From positions 20,445,885-20,509,884 of the forward strand of contig NC_083337.1 in the NCBI RefSeq assembly GCF_019175385.1: a stretch of 64,000 bases of DNA, written 5' to 3'. The stretch is from Lycium barbarum. Lineage: Eukaryota > Streptophyta > Magnoliopsida > Solanales > Solanaceae. The notes below the pieces were generated by a model, which did not search any database, was not told the origin of the DNA, and saw only the letters and a program-made list of their open reading frames with translations. Positions 37,279 to 50,018 of this stretch are shown here, in pieces; positions within the stretch are counted from its first letter, which is position 1, and each line of letters opens with the position of its first letter. Both the position numbers and the translations under genes were made by a program.

Positions 37279-38173
37279 AGGGATGGAGATTGTATATTTG
37301 TAAATAAAATATACATTTTATGTTAATATTATATTTATTTATTTATTGGTATTATTTTCTTTTTGATAATTAGTTATCTTAGTTTTTATTATCGTTTAAT
37401 AATAACTCGTGCGACGTCCTAAATTAATCAAAACCCTAAAATAAAACACTTAAACCTAAAGATAACAAGTTTCCAAACAAACAAAACTTACTTCGGGGCA
37501 CTTTGCAACCCCTAAAAAGATGATTCAAACGTATAGGTATACTTGATGCGTTGAGCTTACATTATTGTTCGCAGAAAAAAATATCAGGTTCTATATATAA
37601 TATTGATATTCCGGTGTTTTAAACATGACTAATCTTTGCTCAAAGTACCGAAAAAACATAAATTTCAAAACTATTCAAAAGAAAAAAGGGCTGGTAATTT
37701 TAGTGAACCCATATTGCGCACTAATTTAGTGCGCAATAATTAGTGCGCACTAAAGTATAAATTTATACTTTAGCCCTATTGTGCACTAAGTTAGTACGCA
37801 AAATACAGTTTGGTTACTTTTTTTTAGTGGGATATTTTGATATGTTTTGATATTTTTTGAGTTAAATGGACACCGTATGATAGTCAAAGACTATTGTAGC
37901 CTTTTCAGTTAGAAAAGACCACACGCAATAAAGGGGCGTGGAGGAGCGCCACTCGCAAGCCCAATAGTCTCACGCGCATGCAAAAAGGGATTCTGAGGGT
38001 AAAAGGGACATTAACCTCGATTCTCAATGATTTCTCGACATATTTTGTCGACAAATAACCTCACTTAAGCACCCTCAGTATTATTATATCTTGAATAATT
38101 TATTTTATTTGACAAAATGACTTAAGGATATGTAAAATCTCCTGAAGAACGATTGCATTCTGTTTGATGATAT
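37279..38173. other. PMD element right end and flank
   Basis: 37472-37690 holds a diverged, inverted copy of the roughly 193-bp module found at 52987-53565. 37724-37800 has three GCGCACTAA-type palindromes. After about 37885 the sequence is unassigned host-like DNA. Confidence 0.5.
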
Positions 38174-38790
38174 ATGAGTCCGCAACTTTTTTAACTCAAA
38201 CAAAACTTACTTCGGGTACCTTTTTAACCCCTAAAATGACGATCCGAACGTCTACGTATCCTTGATGTATTGGGCCTACATTATTGTACGCAGAAAAAAA
38301 TATCAGGTTCTATATAAAATATTGACGTTTCGAAGTCTTGACACACGACTAATCATTGGTCAAAGTATGGAAAATAACACTAAGTGTTGCAAAAAATAAA
38401 GTTGGTCAATTTTTTTTTTTGTACTATTTATATAACGCTGTATTTTACTGCATTATACAAAAAAAAAAAAATTGGTACTTCTATAATGCAGTATTTTACT
38501 GCGTTATAGAAAGAAAAAAAAATTGGTACTTCTATAACGCAGTATTTTACTGCGTTATAGAAGTACCAAAAAAAATAATTTTTTTCTATAACGCAGTAAA
38601 ATACTGCGCTATAGCACTTAACGGCTCCGTCTCCGTTAGTGCTATAGCGCAGTATTTTACTGCGCTATGGGTATTTTGGTAACTTTTTTTTTTTGTTGGG
38701 GTATTTTGGTTCAAAATGTTTTTTTTTTGGGCATTTTGGTTCCGGACTTCGAAGTTGTTTACCCCTCCCGCAAAAAAAAAAAAAAACTAA
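38174..38790. repeat. Repeat with one 193-bp-type module and an array of five palindromes
   Basis: It begins tatgagtccgcaactttttt, the same terminal sequence as the PMD element at 21736. It then has one inverted copy of the 193-bp module (38186-38390) and five imperfect palindromes of about 27 bp with the half-site TATAACGCAGTA (38431-38457, 38482-38508, 38533-38559, 38587-38613, 38642-38668). The last two sit in a larger hairpin whose arms also pair tagcacttaacgg with ccgttagtgcta. The long open frame over it is palindrome-driven and not a gene. Confidence 0.7.
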
Positions 38791-39634
38791 TCTTCTTCCG
38801 GCAATTCTTTCATTTTACTTTTTCATACATCACTAATTTTCTTCGGGCAATCCTTTCATTTTACTTTTTCATACGTCACTAATTTCATAAATCACTAATC
38901 TTCTTCCGGCAATCTCTTTTCCCCTTTACCCCAAAATCACTAATTTTCATAATGCTGCTTGACAATGAAAAAGGTAAGGTCTATGTTGTGTTTAAAATAC
39001 ACACATCATTTGATTCATTTATCTTTTACCCACTATATCAATCAGTTGATATGAAACAAAGAGATAATACCAATTATACCAATACTATGCACATCCCACA
39101 TGATAAATATTTAAAAAACGAATCAAAATGATGAGTATTAGGTCTTTCAAGAAACATTAATTAATATCGTTGAATAATATAAAACTCAGGCCAAGGATCA
39201 AGTATAACTTCAATACGACCAAACGGACGATGACCCATATCCTTCTCATTTAAATCTGATCCCTCAAATATTCAAACATTATTGCTTTTTATTAATGTTT
39301 TTGTTTAGATTCTCCAAAAAAGAAATATAAATGGGATTAGGTATTGGATCGATGCTATCTACTTAACTTGTTCTTGCTCGCCATTTTTCTGTTTACTGTT
39401 TAGAAACTAAAAGCAAAAGTTAATATTAAGTTGTTTTTGGAGTACTTAAAATTAAAACTACATAATTACTGGTGGCAAGTGTGTAACAAACTTTATGAAA
39501 ACATTATTAAACATATCATAAAATACATGAGTAATGAGGAAAAGAGAGTCACATACTGTTCCCTAGCAAATGCCTTAAATTGGCGGCGTGTGATGGGAAC
39601 ACAGACATAAGTTAGTTAATTATCGGGCCCAAGA
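38791..39634. other. Unassigned sequence with a short tandem duplication
   Basis: 38795-38910 contains a roughly 60-bp unit (cttcttccggcaat, then ctttcattttactttttcat) two to three times. Otherwise I see nothing that can be named. Confidence 0.35.
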
Positions 39635-42600
39635 CTTTTATAACCCAAAAATAAATTTTTAAAATCAAAATAACCCATTAAATTAAAAAAAAAAAAAAAA
39701 ACTAAATAGGTTTTACGCACAGATTATATGCGTAAAAGGACTAAAGTGTAGTTTTACACTTAAGTCCTTTTACGCACAGAATCTGTACGTAAAAGAGGTC
39801 GAATATATCGGCCCCTTCTTCTTCCCCACTGGTCCCCTCTAATTCAAAAAAAAAAAAAATGAAAATCACCATTAAAGGTCCCTTTCCGAGGTCCCACGCA
39901 ATCAAAAACATCGTTTTCTTATTGATTTCCAACCCAAAAGTGGTATATTGAAGTCTAGGAATAAGTTTCTTCGTAATAAAGTGGCGTATAATTCAATTCA
40001 AAAACTCAAAATTAAAGCTTCAACCTAGGTATTTCACTACGATTTTTCTATTACATTATTAACCTAAGCATTACTATTGTGTGAATATGGACAAAAAAAA
40101 AAAAAACTTTTACGCACATTTTTTGTGCGCAAAAGGGCTGAAAACAACCTGTTTTTTCTTTTTTTTTTTGTTCATTTGTTGTTAATTTGTTAATTATTTA
40201 TTTATTAACCTAAGCATTACTATTGTGTGAATATGGACAAAAATAAAACTTTTACGCACTTTTTTTTGTGCACAAAAGGGCTGTTTTCAGCCCGTTTTTT
40301 CATTTTTTTTAATTTTTTTATTTGTTTAGTTGTTGTTAATTTTTTAATTGTTTATTTAGTATTTGGTAATTTTTAGATTAGTTATTTCAATTGTTAGACT
40401 AGCTAATTATTTATTTAGTTTTTGTTAAGCCAATTGTTTATTTAGTAATTTACTAGTTTCTCGCTTTATTTAATAATTATATGCTAATTAATTTTTTATA
40501 TATGCTAATTGTTTGCTAGATAATTGTTAATTTTTTTGATTTGTTAATTATAAATCTTTATTTAGTAATTTACTAGTTTCTCGCTTTATTTAATAATTAT
40601 ATGCTAATTAATTTTTTATTATTTGATTAGTTAGTTAATTGTTTATTTATTAATTATATGCTAATTTTTTGCTAGCTACTTGTTAATTATTAATCTTTAT
40701 ATCTTTAATTGTTAATTTATTTATTTTCTAATTAGAAATTGAAAATCCTTAGTTTAGGATTCAATCCTTTGTATAATTTCTCGGTAAAAGATTACATAAC
40801 TAATACTACGCATTAGAGATTAATTAATAAAATAATGATTAATTTAAAATGCGTAAAAAATATACCACTTTAAATCCTTACTTCATGTATTAATGATTAA
40901 TTTAAAATGCCTAAAATAGATAGGACACCATCATGGAGCCGGGACCCTTCGACAACAGAGAGGTATTTTATCTACAGCATGAGCATAGGTCCCAGTATGT
41001 ATGGGATGCACTGGTATCCTCTAGTAGAGTGGTTCGTACCCGTTCGGGGGAGTCAGCATGGGATATTCTAGAGGCTATTCCCCCACATCCCCGTGTCATA
41101 GATATACTACATCGGGGCAGTATCTACCGGTGCATCGAGATTGGTCGGCTTGTGCACGATAGGGCTCTAGTGACGGCCATGATTGAGCGCTGGCGACCGA
41201 AGACCCATCCATTTCATCTCCGCACTGGCGAGGCTACCATCACCCTACAGAATGTCGAGGTGATTTATGGTCTACAAATTGATGGACAGGCATTGTATAG
41301 AGTGGAGCCTCTGGAGATGCTGCCATATCGCCAGGAGTTGGCTAGGCTCACTGGTTTCGAGCCTCTGTAGAGGGATATGCGTGGACGGAGTTGGTTGTTG
41401 CGGTCCTCCCTCCATGCTCACTTGCGCCTCGTAGATCTGCAGGGTCCTATTGATGAGGCGACGCCTCAGGCTGATGTTGACCGACGTGCTCGCTTATATC
41501 TTCTCATCATATTCGGGGGCATCATGTTCCCGAACACGTTGGGTGCGGATATGAGCATTAGGTATCTGATCTTTATTGAGGACCTAGACCAGCTGGGATG
41601 TTATAGTTGGGGCGCCGCTGTCCTAGCTTACATGTACGGAGAATTTGATCGAGCCTCTATGGGCGAAAGGCTTGAGGCCACTGCATTTAGCCCTCTTCTT
41701 CAGGCAATATATTTAAGTGTGTGTAGATAAAAAAATAAATATATTTTTTCGAAACGACGACTGATAAATAATTTTTTTGGTGACTATGACAGATATGGGT
41801 GTGAACTAGGTTGAGACCTTTTCAGCCCATAGCTGCTCAACCTCCCGATGACTATGTTGCTGAGGATATGCCATATGCGCGGAGATGGTCACGAGGCCGT
41901 ACCAAAGGTGTGGAGACGCACCATGTCATTCTCCCGTTTAGGGATCAGTTAGACCGCATGACGGCGCCCGAGGTAAGTTTTTTTTATTTAACATTAGTTT
42001 GTTATTTTTGTTAGTCTTTTATTGTTAACTAGTTGAATTCCTTTTATAGGCTTTCATATGGACGCCGTATGATCAGATTTTGGGTCAGCTGCCGGCGTTT
42101 TGTAGGGCTGGTGAGCACATGTGGACTACACGGTGTCCATTGATCCATATGGACATCGTTGAGCATCACGCACCCGACCGCGTATTACGGCAATTTTGGC
42201 ATATGCAAAACATACCCGCGGCTACACGTTGGGAGCACACCCACTACACTAGGGACGAGCGTTCGATGGATAGTGCGGCATGGCGGGCGCGCATGCACCA
42301 GGAAGCCGATGCATGGAACGCGAGGATAACGACTCTAGCGGCGGTCGAACATGACACTCCGGTCCATGAGTACATGACGTGGCACATGCATATCACTCGC
42401 TCCTTGATTGCCAACCCCTCGACGCCGCGTCCTGATGGCCGAGGATATGCATCACTCTCAGGAGTGTATGAGGCGCTGGTAAGTTTCTTCAATCGTCGTC
42501 GTATTATGTATTACTTTACGAATTTATTCAATTCTTAAAATTTGCAAATATATGCAGCTACGGATGACTCTGATGATACGCCATGAGAGCATTCCCCTTA

Positions 42601-42915
42601 CGGAGTCCACCGACCCCGGGATAGCGGCATATGCAGCATGGATAGTTCATCTTATCAATACTGGTATGACACAGGCACATGAGTGGCATCGTGTACCAGA
42701 GGGTGTTCCTGAGGGTGGTAGGGCTGATAGAGGTGGGCGGGCTGATAGAGGTGGTCGGGCTGGCAGAGGTCTAGTAGATGAGCCTGACGATATAGCCCGT
42801 CAGGCTCCGTCGGCTACAGATATCCTGTCGACTTCTTCTTCCAAGCCGTCGACTTCATCGAGACCTGGATATATGCCAGAGATGGTCCCACATTATGATC
42901 CACAACCCGTTATAA
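39635..42915 (+). mobile_element. Plant mobile domain (PMD) element, second copy, right end lost
   Basis: The left end parallels the first PMD element: a cttttataacccaaaa start, two palindromes (39713-39739 and 39769-39799) and a block resembling 'ggtcccacgcaatc..aacatcgttttc' (compare 21970-22010). It has further hairpins with 'gggctg' tails (40108-40140 and 40247-40282). Here the palindromes read TTTTACGCACAGA and its mirror instead of GCGCACTAA. The AT-rich leader (40320-40860) contains a roughly 120-bp duplication (40437 and 40557). The PMD gene follows. No right terminal repeat was found, because a minus-strand LTR starts inside the gene. Confidence 0.6.
40933..42915 (+). pseudogene. PMD (MAIN-like) gene, copy 2, truncated
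   Basis: Exon 1 from ATG 40933 (MEPGPFDNREVF) has PPHPRVIDILHRGSIYRC, ALVTAMIERWRPKTHPFHLR, then a stop at 41368 with the frame kept open beyond it (VDRRARLYLLIIFGGIMF, DQLGCYSWGAAVLAY) to 41729. Exon 2 (41793-41972) has LRPFQPIAAQPPDDY and HHVILPFRDQLDRM, with a TGA at about 41803 where Trp is expected. Exon 3 (42050-42478) has IWTPYDQILGQLPAFCRAGE and is longer than in copy 1. Exon 4 (from 42558) ends in a Gly-Arg repeat tail (GGRADRGGRADRGGRAG) and runs into an LTR near 42900. Exon borders follow GT..AG in each case. The two stops and the truncation make it non-functional. Confidence 0.75.
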
Positions 42916-45571
42916 CAATTTAATAAGGAAATTATTGCAGAAAAGAAATCATACAAGTCATTTTATAATCTTAATACGCTGATACTCATAAAATCATAAT
43001 ATAGAGTTACAACCCCCAAAATCTGGTGTCATTGGTACAAGAACGGACTAAATAAGTACAAGTCTGAAATATTGTCTAGAAATAAAAGATAGAAAATATA
43101 GGGATAGAGGGAAAATCTAGTGCTATGGATTGCCATGTAGCTCACCCCGAACTCTCCGGAATAGCCTCCTCAACGAGCAACTAGATAATCTCGCTGACCA
43201 CTGGTATTAGGCACCGAATCTGCACACTAAAGGGCACAGCAAGTGTAGCGTGAGTATGGGAAACAACGTGTACTCAGCAACATCGTCGACCGAGCCTAAT
43301 GAAAACGGAGAAGAGGCTGGTCTACGAATACTACTTCCACACTTAACCGCTAGTCCACAACATAAATAAACAGAATCACTACAATAATCTTTTGTTACAA
43401 GCCTAGTTAAGCATCTAAATCCTCAAGTCCATCAATTATCCAAAGGGCATGTAAGACGATCCAAACATCAAATCCATAAGTCATATAACAAGGAAACCAG
43501 TAGAATGTAATGATATGTAAATGTATGCAATGCAAGGCCTTTTCCATCTCCCGGTACACACATGTTCAAATTCTATGAATCGTGATCCATAGGGGACTCG
43601 CGCGGTCCATATACCAACCCGTAATTTTCCTTTCCAAGCCACATTTGGCATCAACTCATAATATTCAGCCCCGAAGTCTCCAAATGACAATACTCAGCCC
43701 TTAGACTCACATTACCTGTGTTTAGTCAGTCTAGGTCATAAAACCATTATCATTCCATCCGGAACCATTTTCCCCCGGACATCACAATTGTATCCTCAAA
43801 AGCACATGAGATTTTATATAAAGAATGAATATGGCATGCAACACAACAAACCATCAAACTAAGCAATAAACACTCAATCTTTAGCTCTTCTCCACTTTTA
43901 AATGAGTAATAAGAGTTATAAGAACACATGATTACAATGAGACAGGTAATAAGCATAGAAGCAATAAATAAGGGACCTCATTTCCCAATCACAAACACAA
44001 GTCAATCTATGCTATCAGTTAATGCCCAAGGCATGGCATTCAGACCAGTCTATAAAATTGAAATTACACAAATACCCTTAACATGGCACCGGTATCCAAT
44101 ACAAGTGTTCAACGCCTCACAAGTATCGGAACCCCCTTTCGTTACCACATTATCCCTCTCATTAGTCCAATTTTAGCCAACCAAGACGCTTTAGTTAAGG
44201 TTCATAGTCTCAACATGCCTGTAAAAGAAGTCCAACAATTACATCAGATTCTTGCCCTTCCGTAGCGCCTCCGAACGATCTCAATCTTTTCAAATACAGA
44301 TTATACGTAAGAATACAACTCAAAGTATACCCATATTGCCTTACAAAGTTTTAGGTCTAGGAAGTCAACCCAAAAGCCCCATTTTAAACCCCGAAGGTCA
44401 AAACTGTAATTTCGTAGGAAAATCGGGTTCAATATGGTCTAATTATTATTCTAAGGAGTCATACGAATCTAATGATACCCATATTAGCGTACTTTAAATC
44501 CAAACCCAAAAGTCACCCAAAACAAGATTCCGAGCCTAGAAGGGCAAAATAGAAAATTCAACTAAAAATAAGTTTACCCATGATTTATAGAGTCTATATA
44601 CCAAAATGGACCAAATCTATCACCAATTTCATGCTCAAATTAAGAATTTACCATTTCTTAGGGCTCATTTTCCCCCAAATGCCCTCCTTAATTCATGATT
44701 TCTACCAGGGCCATCTCTACTAGTTAATGATATAAATGTAAAAAGGAGGTTAGAAACTTAGCCACATGATGAACTTTGCAAATCCCCTAAAAAATCTCCT
44801 TACTCCGAGGTCTAGAACTCAAAATATGTGAATATGGGGTCTAAACTCGAAGTGGGGTTTTAAATCTGTCCAGGTACGATTTACCCTTCGCGAACGCAAC
44901 CAGCTCTTTATGAACGCGAGAACTAACCCGGCCCACTCATCGCGAACGTGACGTACCCATCGCGAACGCGATTAGTCAGCCTAACCCGGCCCAGACCTCT
45001 CTTCTCTTTGCGGACACGAGTCACTGCCCGCGAACGTGACCCTCCAGGTCCACCATGCATTGCGAACGCGAAGAAGGAAACCAGAAAAGTCTGGTTTTGA
45101 CTCTTCCAACCCAAAACCCCGAGACTCATCCAGAACCTCCTAGTTACAAACCAAATATGCATCTTAGCTATATAATACGCTACGAACTCACTCGCGCACT
45201 CGAAATTCCCAAAAGAGGTCAAGATGACCCAGTCAACCCCAAACGCCTTAAAACTAGTTTTCCCACCAAATGATCAAAATGCCCCTGAGCCCCTCGGGAA
45301 CCTACCAACTAATCTACCAAGTCAAAATCGACATTCCGGACCTAATGTAATTGACGAAATTCCCAAAAAGACTCATTTACCCCCGATGTTGACTTTGGTC
45401 AGCCAAACACTTAAAAACTTCCAAAATTTCCATTTTCTCACTCAAATCACATCTACCTCGGGAATCACGCCACCCCTCCCCACAAGTCAAATATACTCTA
45501 ATGAAGTTAGGGGAAGAGTCAGCAGGGGTAAAAATGTCAAAATAGCCAAAACGGCCTAACGTGTTGTTACA
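42899..45571 (-). repeat. Minus-strand gypsy-type LTR, probably solo
   Basis: It starts near tccacaacccg and ends near gtgttgttaca. In between it has blocks typical of Solanaceae gypsy LTRs read backwards: 'gcacagcaagtgtag' then 'gtactcagcaacatc' at 43236-43285 (also at 62956-63008), and a stretch rich in 'cgcgaacgcga' near 44888-45070. No target duplication could be fixed, so the exact ends are uncertain. It cuts the second PMD gene. Confidence 0.55.
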
Positions 45572-47282
45572 ATTTTTAAATAGACACAACTTTTGGACAA
45601 AAGCCCCGCTTCTAACTTCTTTTGCCGAACAGTTGCACTGTTTTACTTCAGAGTTCTTCTCTCAAACAGTTTGAAACCAAAAATTACTTTGCTGTGTACA
45701 AACAGTCTTAAACCCACCTTCACACTGCTTCATCAACTGTCACACCTGTTTAGTTCACAAACATATCTTCCTCTTAATTCCTATTAAATTATCTTAACAC
45801 TGCATTTTCTTCGTGCTTGATTGTTACTCTTGAGACATTAAACAATTGTGTTTTGCTTATCCATTTATATACGGGTTATTCACATTGGTTTATATGGTTA
45901 CTCTTGGTAGAACATATAATATTGCTATGGTTCTGGAATTTGTTTGGCGAATTGGAAGGTATTCACTCTCTTTGATTTTCGGTATTACATATTAATTGGT
46001 AATTAAGTTCCTATTTGATGTATATTTTCTTTCACATTTCCCCCTTTTTTGGTTCTGTAACGAAATATACATGATTTTCAAAACTAAAGATTTGCCGAGT
46101 TCCTAATTAATATCCATCTTCCTTCTCTTTTTAATTTTTTCAGATTTTCATTTTTTTTTAATGTGTTTGAAATTTTCTGGAATTCTCATATATCCCAATA
46201 CTTTTTTTTTTTGGTTGCTTCTCTTTTTCACAGTTCATGTACCATGTTATTTATTGTAGATTTCGCAGCGACATTACAAGTGTCTAACCAAGGGTATATT
46301 CAAATAAAGGTAATTCTTTGTCAATTCTCATGCTCTTTTCTATTTATTTTTTTTTGGTTACTTTGTGTTTGAACTTTAAAATGATTGAAGTTTACATCCT
46401 TAGTCCTAATTTATGCAACACTATTAGACTTGACACGGAATTTAAGAAATTAATGAATAATTTTGAAATTTATAGACTAAAACAAGTCTTAAATATTTAT
46501 TTGGTTAATAATCATAAAAATGAATATTTTAAAATTAAATTGTCTCTAAATATAAAAATGTGACACCTTTTTTGAGATAGACTAAAGCGGAATTGAGTTA
46601 ACAGAATGCATGAGCATTTTTTTTCATGCATATCTTTGATTGGTGATGAATGTATATTGATACATGAATCCTTTTTTGTTTTACGAAGTTCGAATTCAAT
46701 GACGAATTCATTATAAAAATAAAAAATAAAAATAAAAAGGAAATAATAACAGCCAAGGTAGATTTCATGGAGTTGGGACTCAAGAAGAAAGGTTGGTGGG
46801 TGAAGAGGTTGTTACTTCAAAAGGGTAGGCTAAAGTATTGAAAGATGAAAATTATTAGATTTGTTGAAAATAAGGGTAAACTTTTTGAAAAAAATGAAGA
46901 TGATAACTCAATCATTGGAATGTTAGTTTCAACTTATAAATGTTATAAATGTATTACGTCAACTGAGCAATTGAAAGGATTGAAATGAATATACACCGAG
47001 AATATTATTGCCCATTCTGAAGTATTAGGCGAGATACACTCAATACTCTCATAAAATAAAAGTATGAAAAAAAACATGTACCTAATTAAACTTTTATTGT
47101 TCATCTATATAGGTTCAGACGATATTCAATCATTTTCACCACAACAAACAAGTTACTGGACGATGATCCATGATTATTATTCGAAGAAACTTACACATGA
47201 TTCTTTCATGTACAATTATTTATTCAAATCTTTTTTAATGATATTGATATTATCTTACACAAGCATGTACTGCATGACTTGA

Positions 47283-47315
47283 TATACACGTGCAATATAC
47301 GTGTCGAGAGGCTAG
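47283..47315 (+). mobile_element. Possible Helitron 3' terminus
   Basis: A small hairpin, ACACGT..ACGTGT (47286-47304), stands about 7 bases before CTAG, which is followed by T. This is the layout of plant Helitron 3' ends (hairpin, CTRR, insertion before T). No matching 5' TC end was identified, so this may be a fragment or chance. Confidence 0.35.
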
Positions 47316-47871
47316 TATAGATAAAGATATAGATAGATATAGATATAAATAATTGCACTTAAATATATTTTTTGAGGTACCTAATAAGTTATTTTATTTG
47401 ATTTTTAGTTAAAGAAATACACGAGCACAATTTTTTCTATAAAGTGTTCTGATACTTTGTTATTAAAGATCGAAACATCGATCGAGCCAAACTAACAAAA
47501 ATTGACAACATCAAACTGATAAATCTGTCTTATGTTTGATTCGATGTAGTTTGGTTTTAACAATTACAAACCGACTATGTTCCGTTTGTTTTTATTAAGA
47601 TTAATACATATGAATTTGAAAATTAAGATACTGTATTAAAATCTTAATACTAAATAATTAAGGCTATTTATTTTTATCAGCATTGGAATGTAGAAAATTT
47701 GTCTTTATTTAAAAACAAACAATATAGAATTTAAATAAAATACTAATTAATGTAATGCTATATTAATAATATATTTTAAAAAATTATATGATAATTAGTG
47801 GTGGTTGTGACCAGGGGTGCTAGTTGGTTGTGGTGTTGACTGATAGTGGTTAACTAAGCAGTAGATCTTAA

Positions 47872-47905
47872 TTGATGTGGGATTACACTGGGTATGTTAT
47901 TGTTG
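47872..47905 (+). mobile_element. SINE 3' tail (TS-like)
   Basis: 'gatgtgggattacactgggtatgttattgttg' type sequence, split here as gtgggattacactggg then tatgttattgttg. This is the known 3' end of TS-type Solanaceae SINEs. Only the tail is recognisable. Confidence 0.45.
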
Positions 47906-49010
47906 TAGATCTTATCCAAGAAGTATTGCAAATACACGTACTATTAAATATATTGTATAGTAACTGCATCATAATTGATGGTGGAACTTTGATTATGGAA
48001 ATAAAAAATTTGGAACCTAACACCCAATTACTAACGTGGGATTCAACACCAAGATTATTTTTCGACGAACTCGTCAGAAAAACTCATATTTGGGTCTCAA
48101 GAGGAGAAGAAGATGAAAAGAAAAGGGGCCGGGTCTGGTTAACAGGTGGTTTCTAAAGGAATCTAGTATTTAATATTGGGGGTGAGCCATTTGATTCTGA
48201 GCTTGACACGTATCTCTCCGTCAAAATTAAGGGCAGATTCGGGTCTATTTGGAGCGAAAGTATAACGGCAGGAATATATTTGGACCAAATGTATAACGAG
48301 GAGTATAATTGACCCTTTTCTGATAGTACAGTTATTTTTGGCCCTTTTCCAAATAATGAATCATCATCTTTTCATCAAATCATCTCCTATACAAATTAAT
48401 CAGTAATATTAAGTATAATGTGAACAAAATAAATTTAAGCACAAGAAAAAGCACAATATATGAGGCAGAATAATAGCTAAAAACATGTACTTCTAGCCGC
48501 CGATTAGAACGACATATATATACTTGAACCTTCGCTTGTCCTCAGGCAATCTCCTACACTCTAAACTCACAATCACTCATGCTAGCACTCTAAATCTTCC
48601 TAACACCCATGGCGCACGTTAAGACCAACGATTAAACTCTATAGCAATTCAAATCATCAGATATACACTTTATGATCATCATGCAAGATATACAAGTCAA
48701 CTCAAGCAAAGAACAAACTTCTAACCTCAAGGACGTACTCTAACTCATCAAAATTAAGCTCGCTCACCTTCTCTATCAAAAAAAGCTAATAATATCATAT
48801 ATCTATCATGAAAATATATCATCATTTTAAAGAAGTGAAAAAATGATAATATAAAGATAATGTAGACATTTAAAAAGGTTAATTAGGAAAGGGAAGGAGG
48901 AAGAATGTCTATTTCTCAAATTTGGGAGAGTTTTGATTTTTAAATCAAAATTGAGTGTGTAAATTATTTCCACCCTATGGATAATTCAAATTAAGAGCTA
49001 GAAATTCAAA

Positions 49011-49417
49011 GGTTTAGTACATAGACAGCCTCTTAAACTTGTCAGCAAATTCTATTTAGATACTCTAATTAAGTTTTGTTTCAATTGAGCACCTGAACAC
49101 ATAATAAAGTGTTTCTATTAGGCACTTTCGATACAAATCTTTTTAAAAAACTTATGTGCATATTCTCAAGCGTCCATTACGTAAATAGGTTAACACCTAA
49201 ATGAAATAATATATTTTATATGGTTAATTTAACTACTTATAATTAATAGATGCTTGACAATATACACAATTTTGTTTTTCAAATTTTGAACTACAAGTGT
49301 CTAATAGAACACTGTAATCTGTATTATGTGTTCAGGTGCTCAATTAAATTAAGCTTTAATTCGAGTGTTCAAATGAAATTTATTGGCAAGTTTAAGGGCT
49401 TTTCTATGCATTAAGCC
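49011..49417. mobile_element. MITE, 407 bp, with 9-bp target duplication
   Basis: Left end ggtttagtacatagacagcc and right end (minus strand) ggcttaatgcatagaaaagc lie in inverted repeats of about 150 bp that share 'gagcacctgaacacataata'. The flanking duplication AAATTCAAA (49002-49010, 49418-49426) is perfect. Nine bases point to Mutator-superfamily mobilisation. It sits just upstream of the broken GET3 copy and has no coding capacity. Confidence 0.9.
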
Positions 49418-50018
49418 AAATTCAAACAAATGAGTCCTAAATTGATAATTGACCAAACTAAACCATGAACGCCGCTGCTGGCTAAAAACTGTGTATCGGA
49501 TCTGCTGGCCAACAAAGGATCGACCTTAGATTCTCTCTTTTCCCTCTCCCAATTCTATACAGTCTCAAATAATAAATAAATAAACAAAGAGAACCAAACC
49601 AACGTAACAGTTGTGTGTGTGTGCATGTATCGATGGCTTCAAGAATTTTTTACCAAAGTAAGCTATTATTTGAGCCAATTCTCCAAAATAATACGTTTTT
49701 TTGAAAGTTAACCGAACTAGCATAAACGTATTCCTGAGTAACGAATTAGGTATTATTTTATTCAAAAATTCCAACGGACAAAAAAGTCACCGGTTAACAG
49801 CGTTAAAATATAATTCGTTACTGCCAATAACGTATTATGGCTAATACGTTACTGACAGTAACGAATTTAGAAATTGTAGGTACAAACAATCTTTCTATGA
49901 AATCTGACATTGATTGATCCTAAAGTCGTAACCCGCAATTACGACTTCAGCATAAAACGTAACTGACAGTAACGTTTCTTCTGAAACTAGGCACGCGCAA
50001 TCTCTTGCAGAGAATCCT

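Larger units (their letters stand above)
21736..37885 (+). mobile_element. Plant mobile domain (PMD) DNA element, first copy
   Basis: The left end (21736-21890) and right end (37700-37885) are inverted relatives. Left taacccaaaaagtgtc then cactaaaaaaaagtaat corresponds to right (minus strand) taactcaaaaaatatc then cactaaaaaaaagtaac. Each also carries palindromes of the GCGCACTAA..TTAGTGCGC type (21817-21883; 37724-37800). Between the ends lies a spliced PMD gene. Such PMD genes (MAIN-like) are known to travel in Mutator-like and other elements. I could not find a target-site duplication. Two LTR insertions enlarge it from roughly 5 kb to 16 kb. Confidence 0.6.
45572..49001. other. Unassigned intergenic region with small element remnants
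   Basis: No recognisable protein gene. Short open frames at 45593-45787, 46163-46563 and 47872-48156 show no domain. Two remnants are listed separately: a Helitron-like end near 47315 and a SINE tail near 47872. A GATA-rich microsatellite lies at 47316-47350. Confidence 0.4.

Noticed and set aside
38356..38682. A 108-codon ORF with repeated YNAVFYC blocks
   Set aside because: The repeated peptide is produced by the five DNA palindromes; both strands and several frames give similar peptides. Not a gene.
45224..45559. A 111-codon Pro-rich ORF near 45.3 kb
   Set aside because: It lies inside the minus-strand LTR and has no recognisable motif.
47872..48156. A 94-codon ORF that looks gene-like in length
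   Set aside because: Its first codons are the SINE tail and the rest shows no known domain or exon borders.
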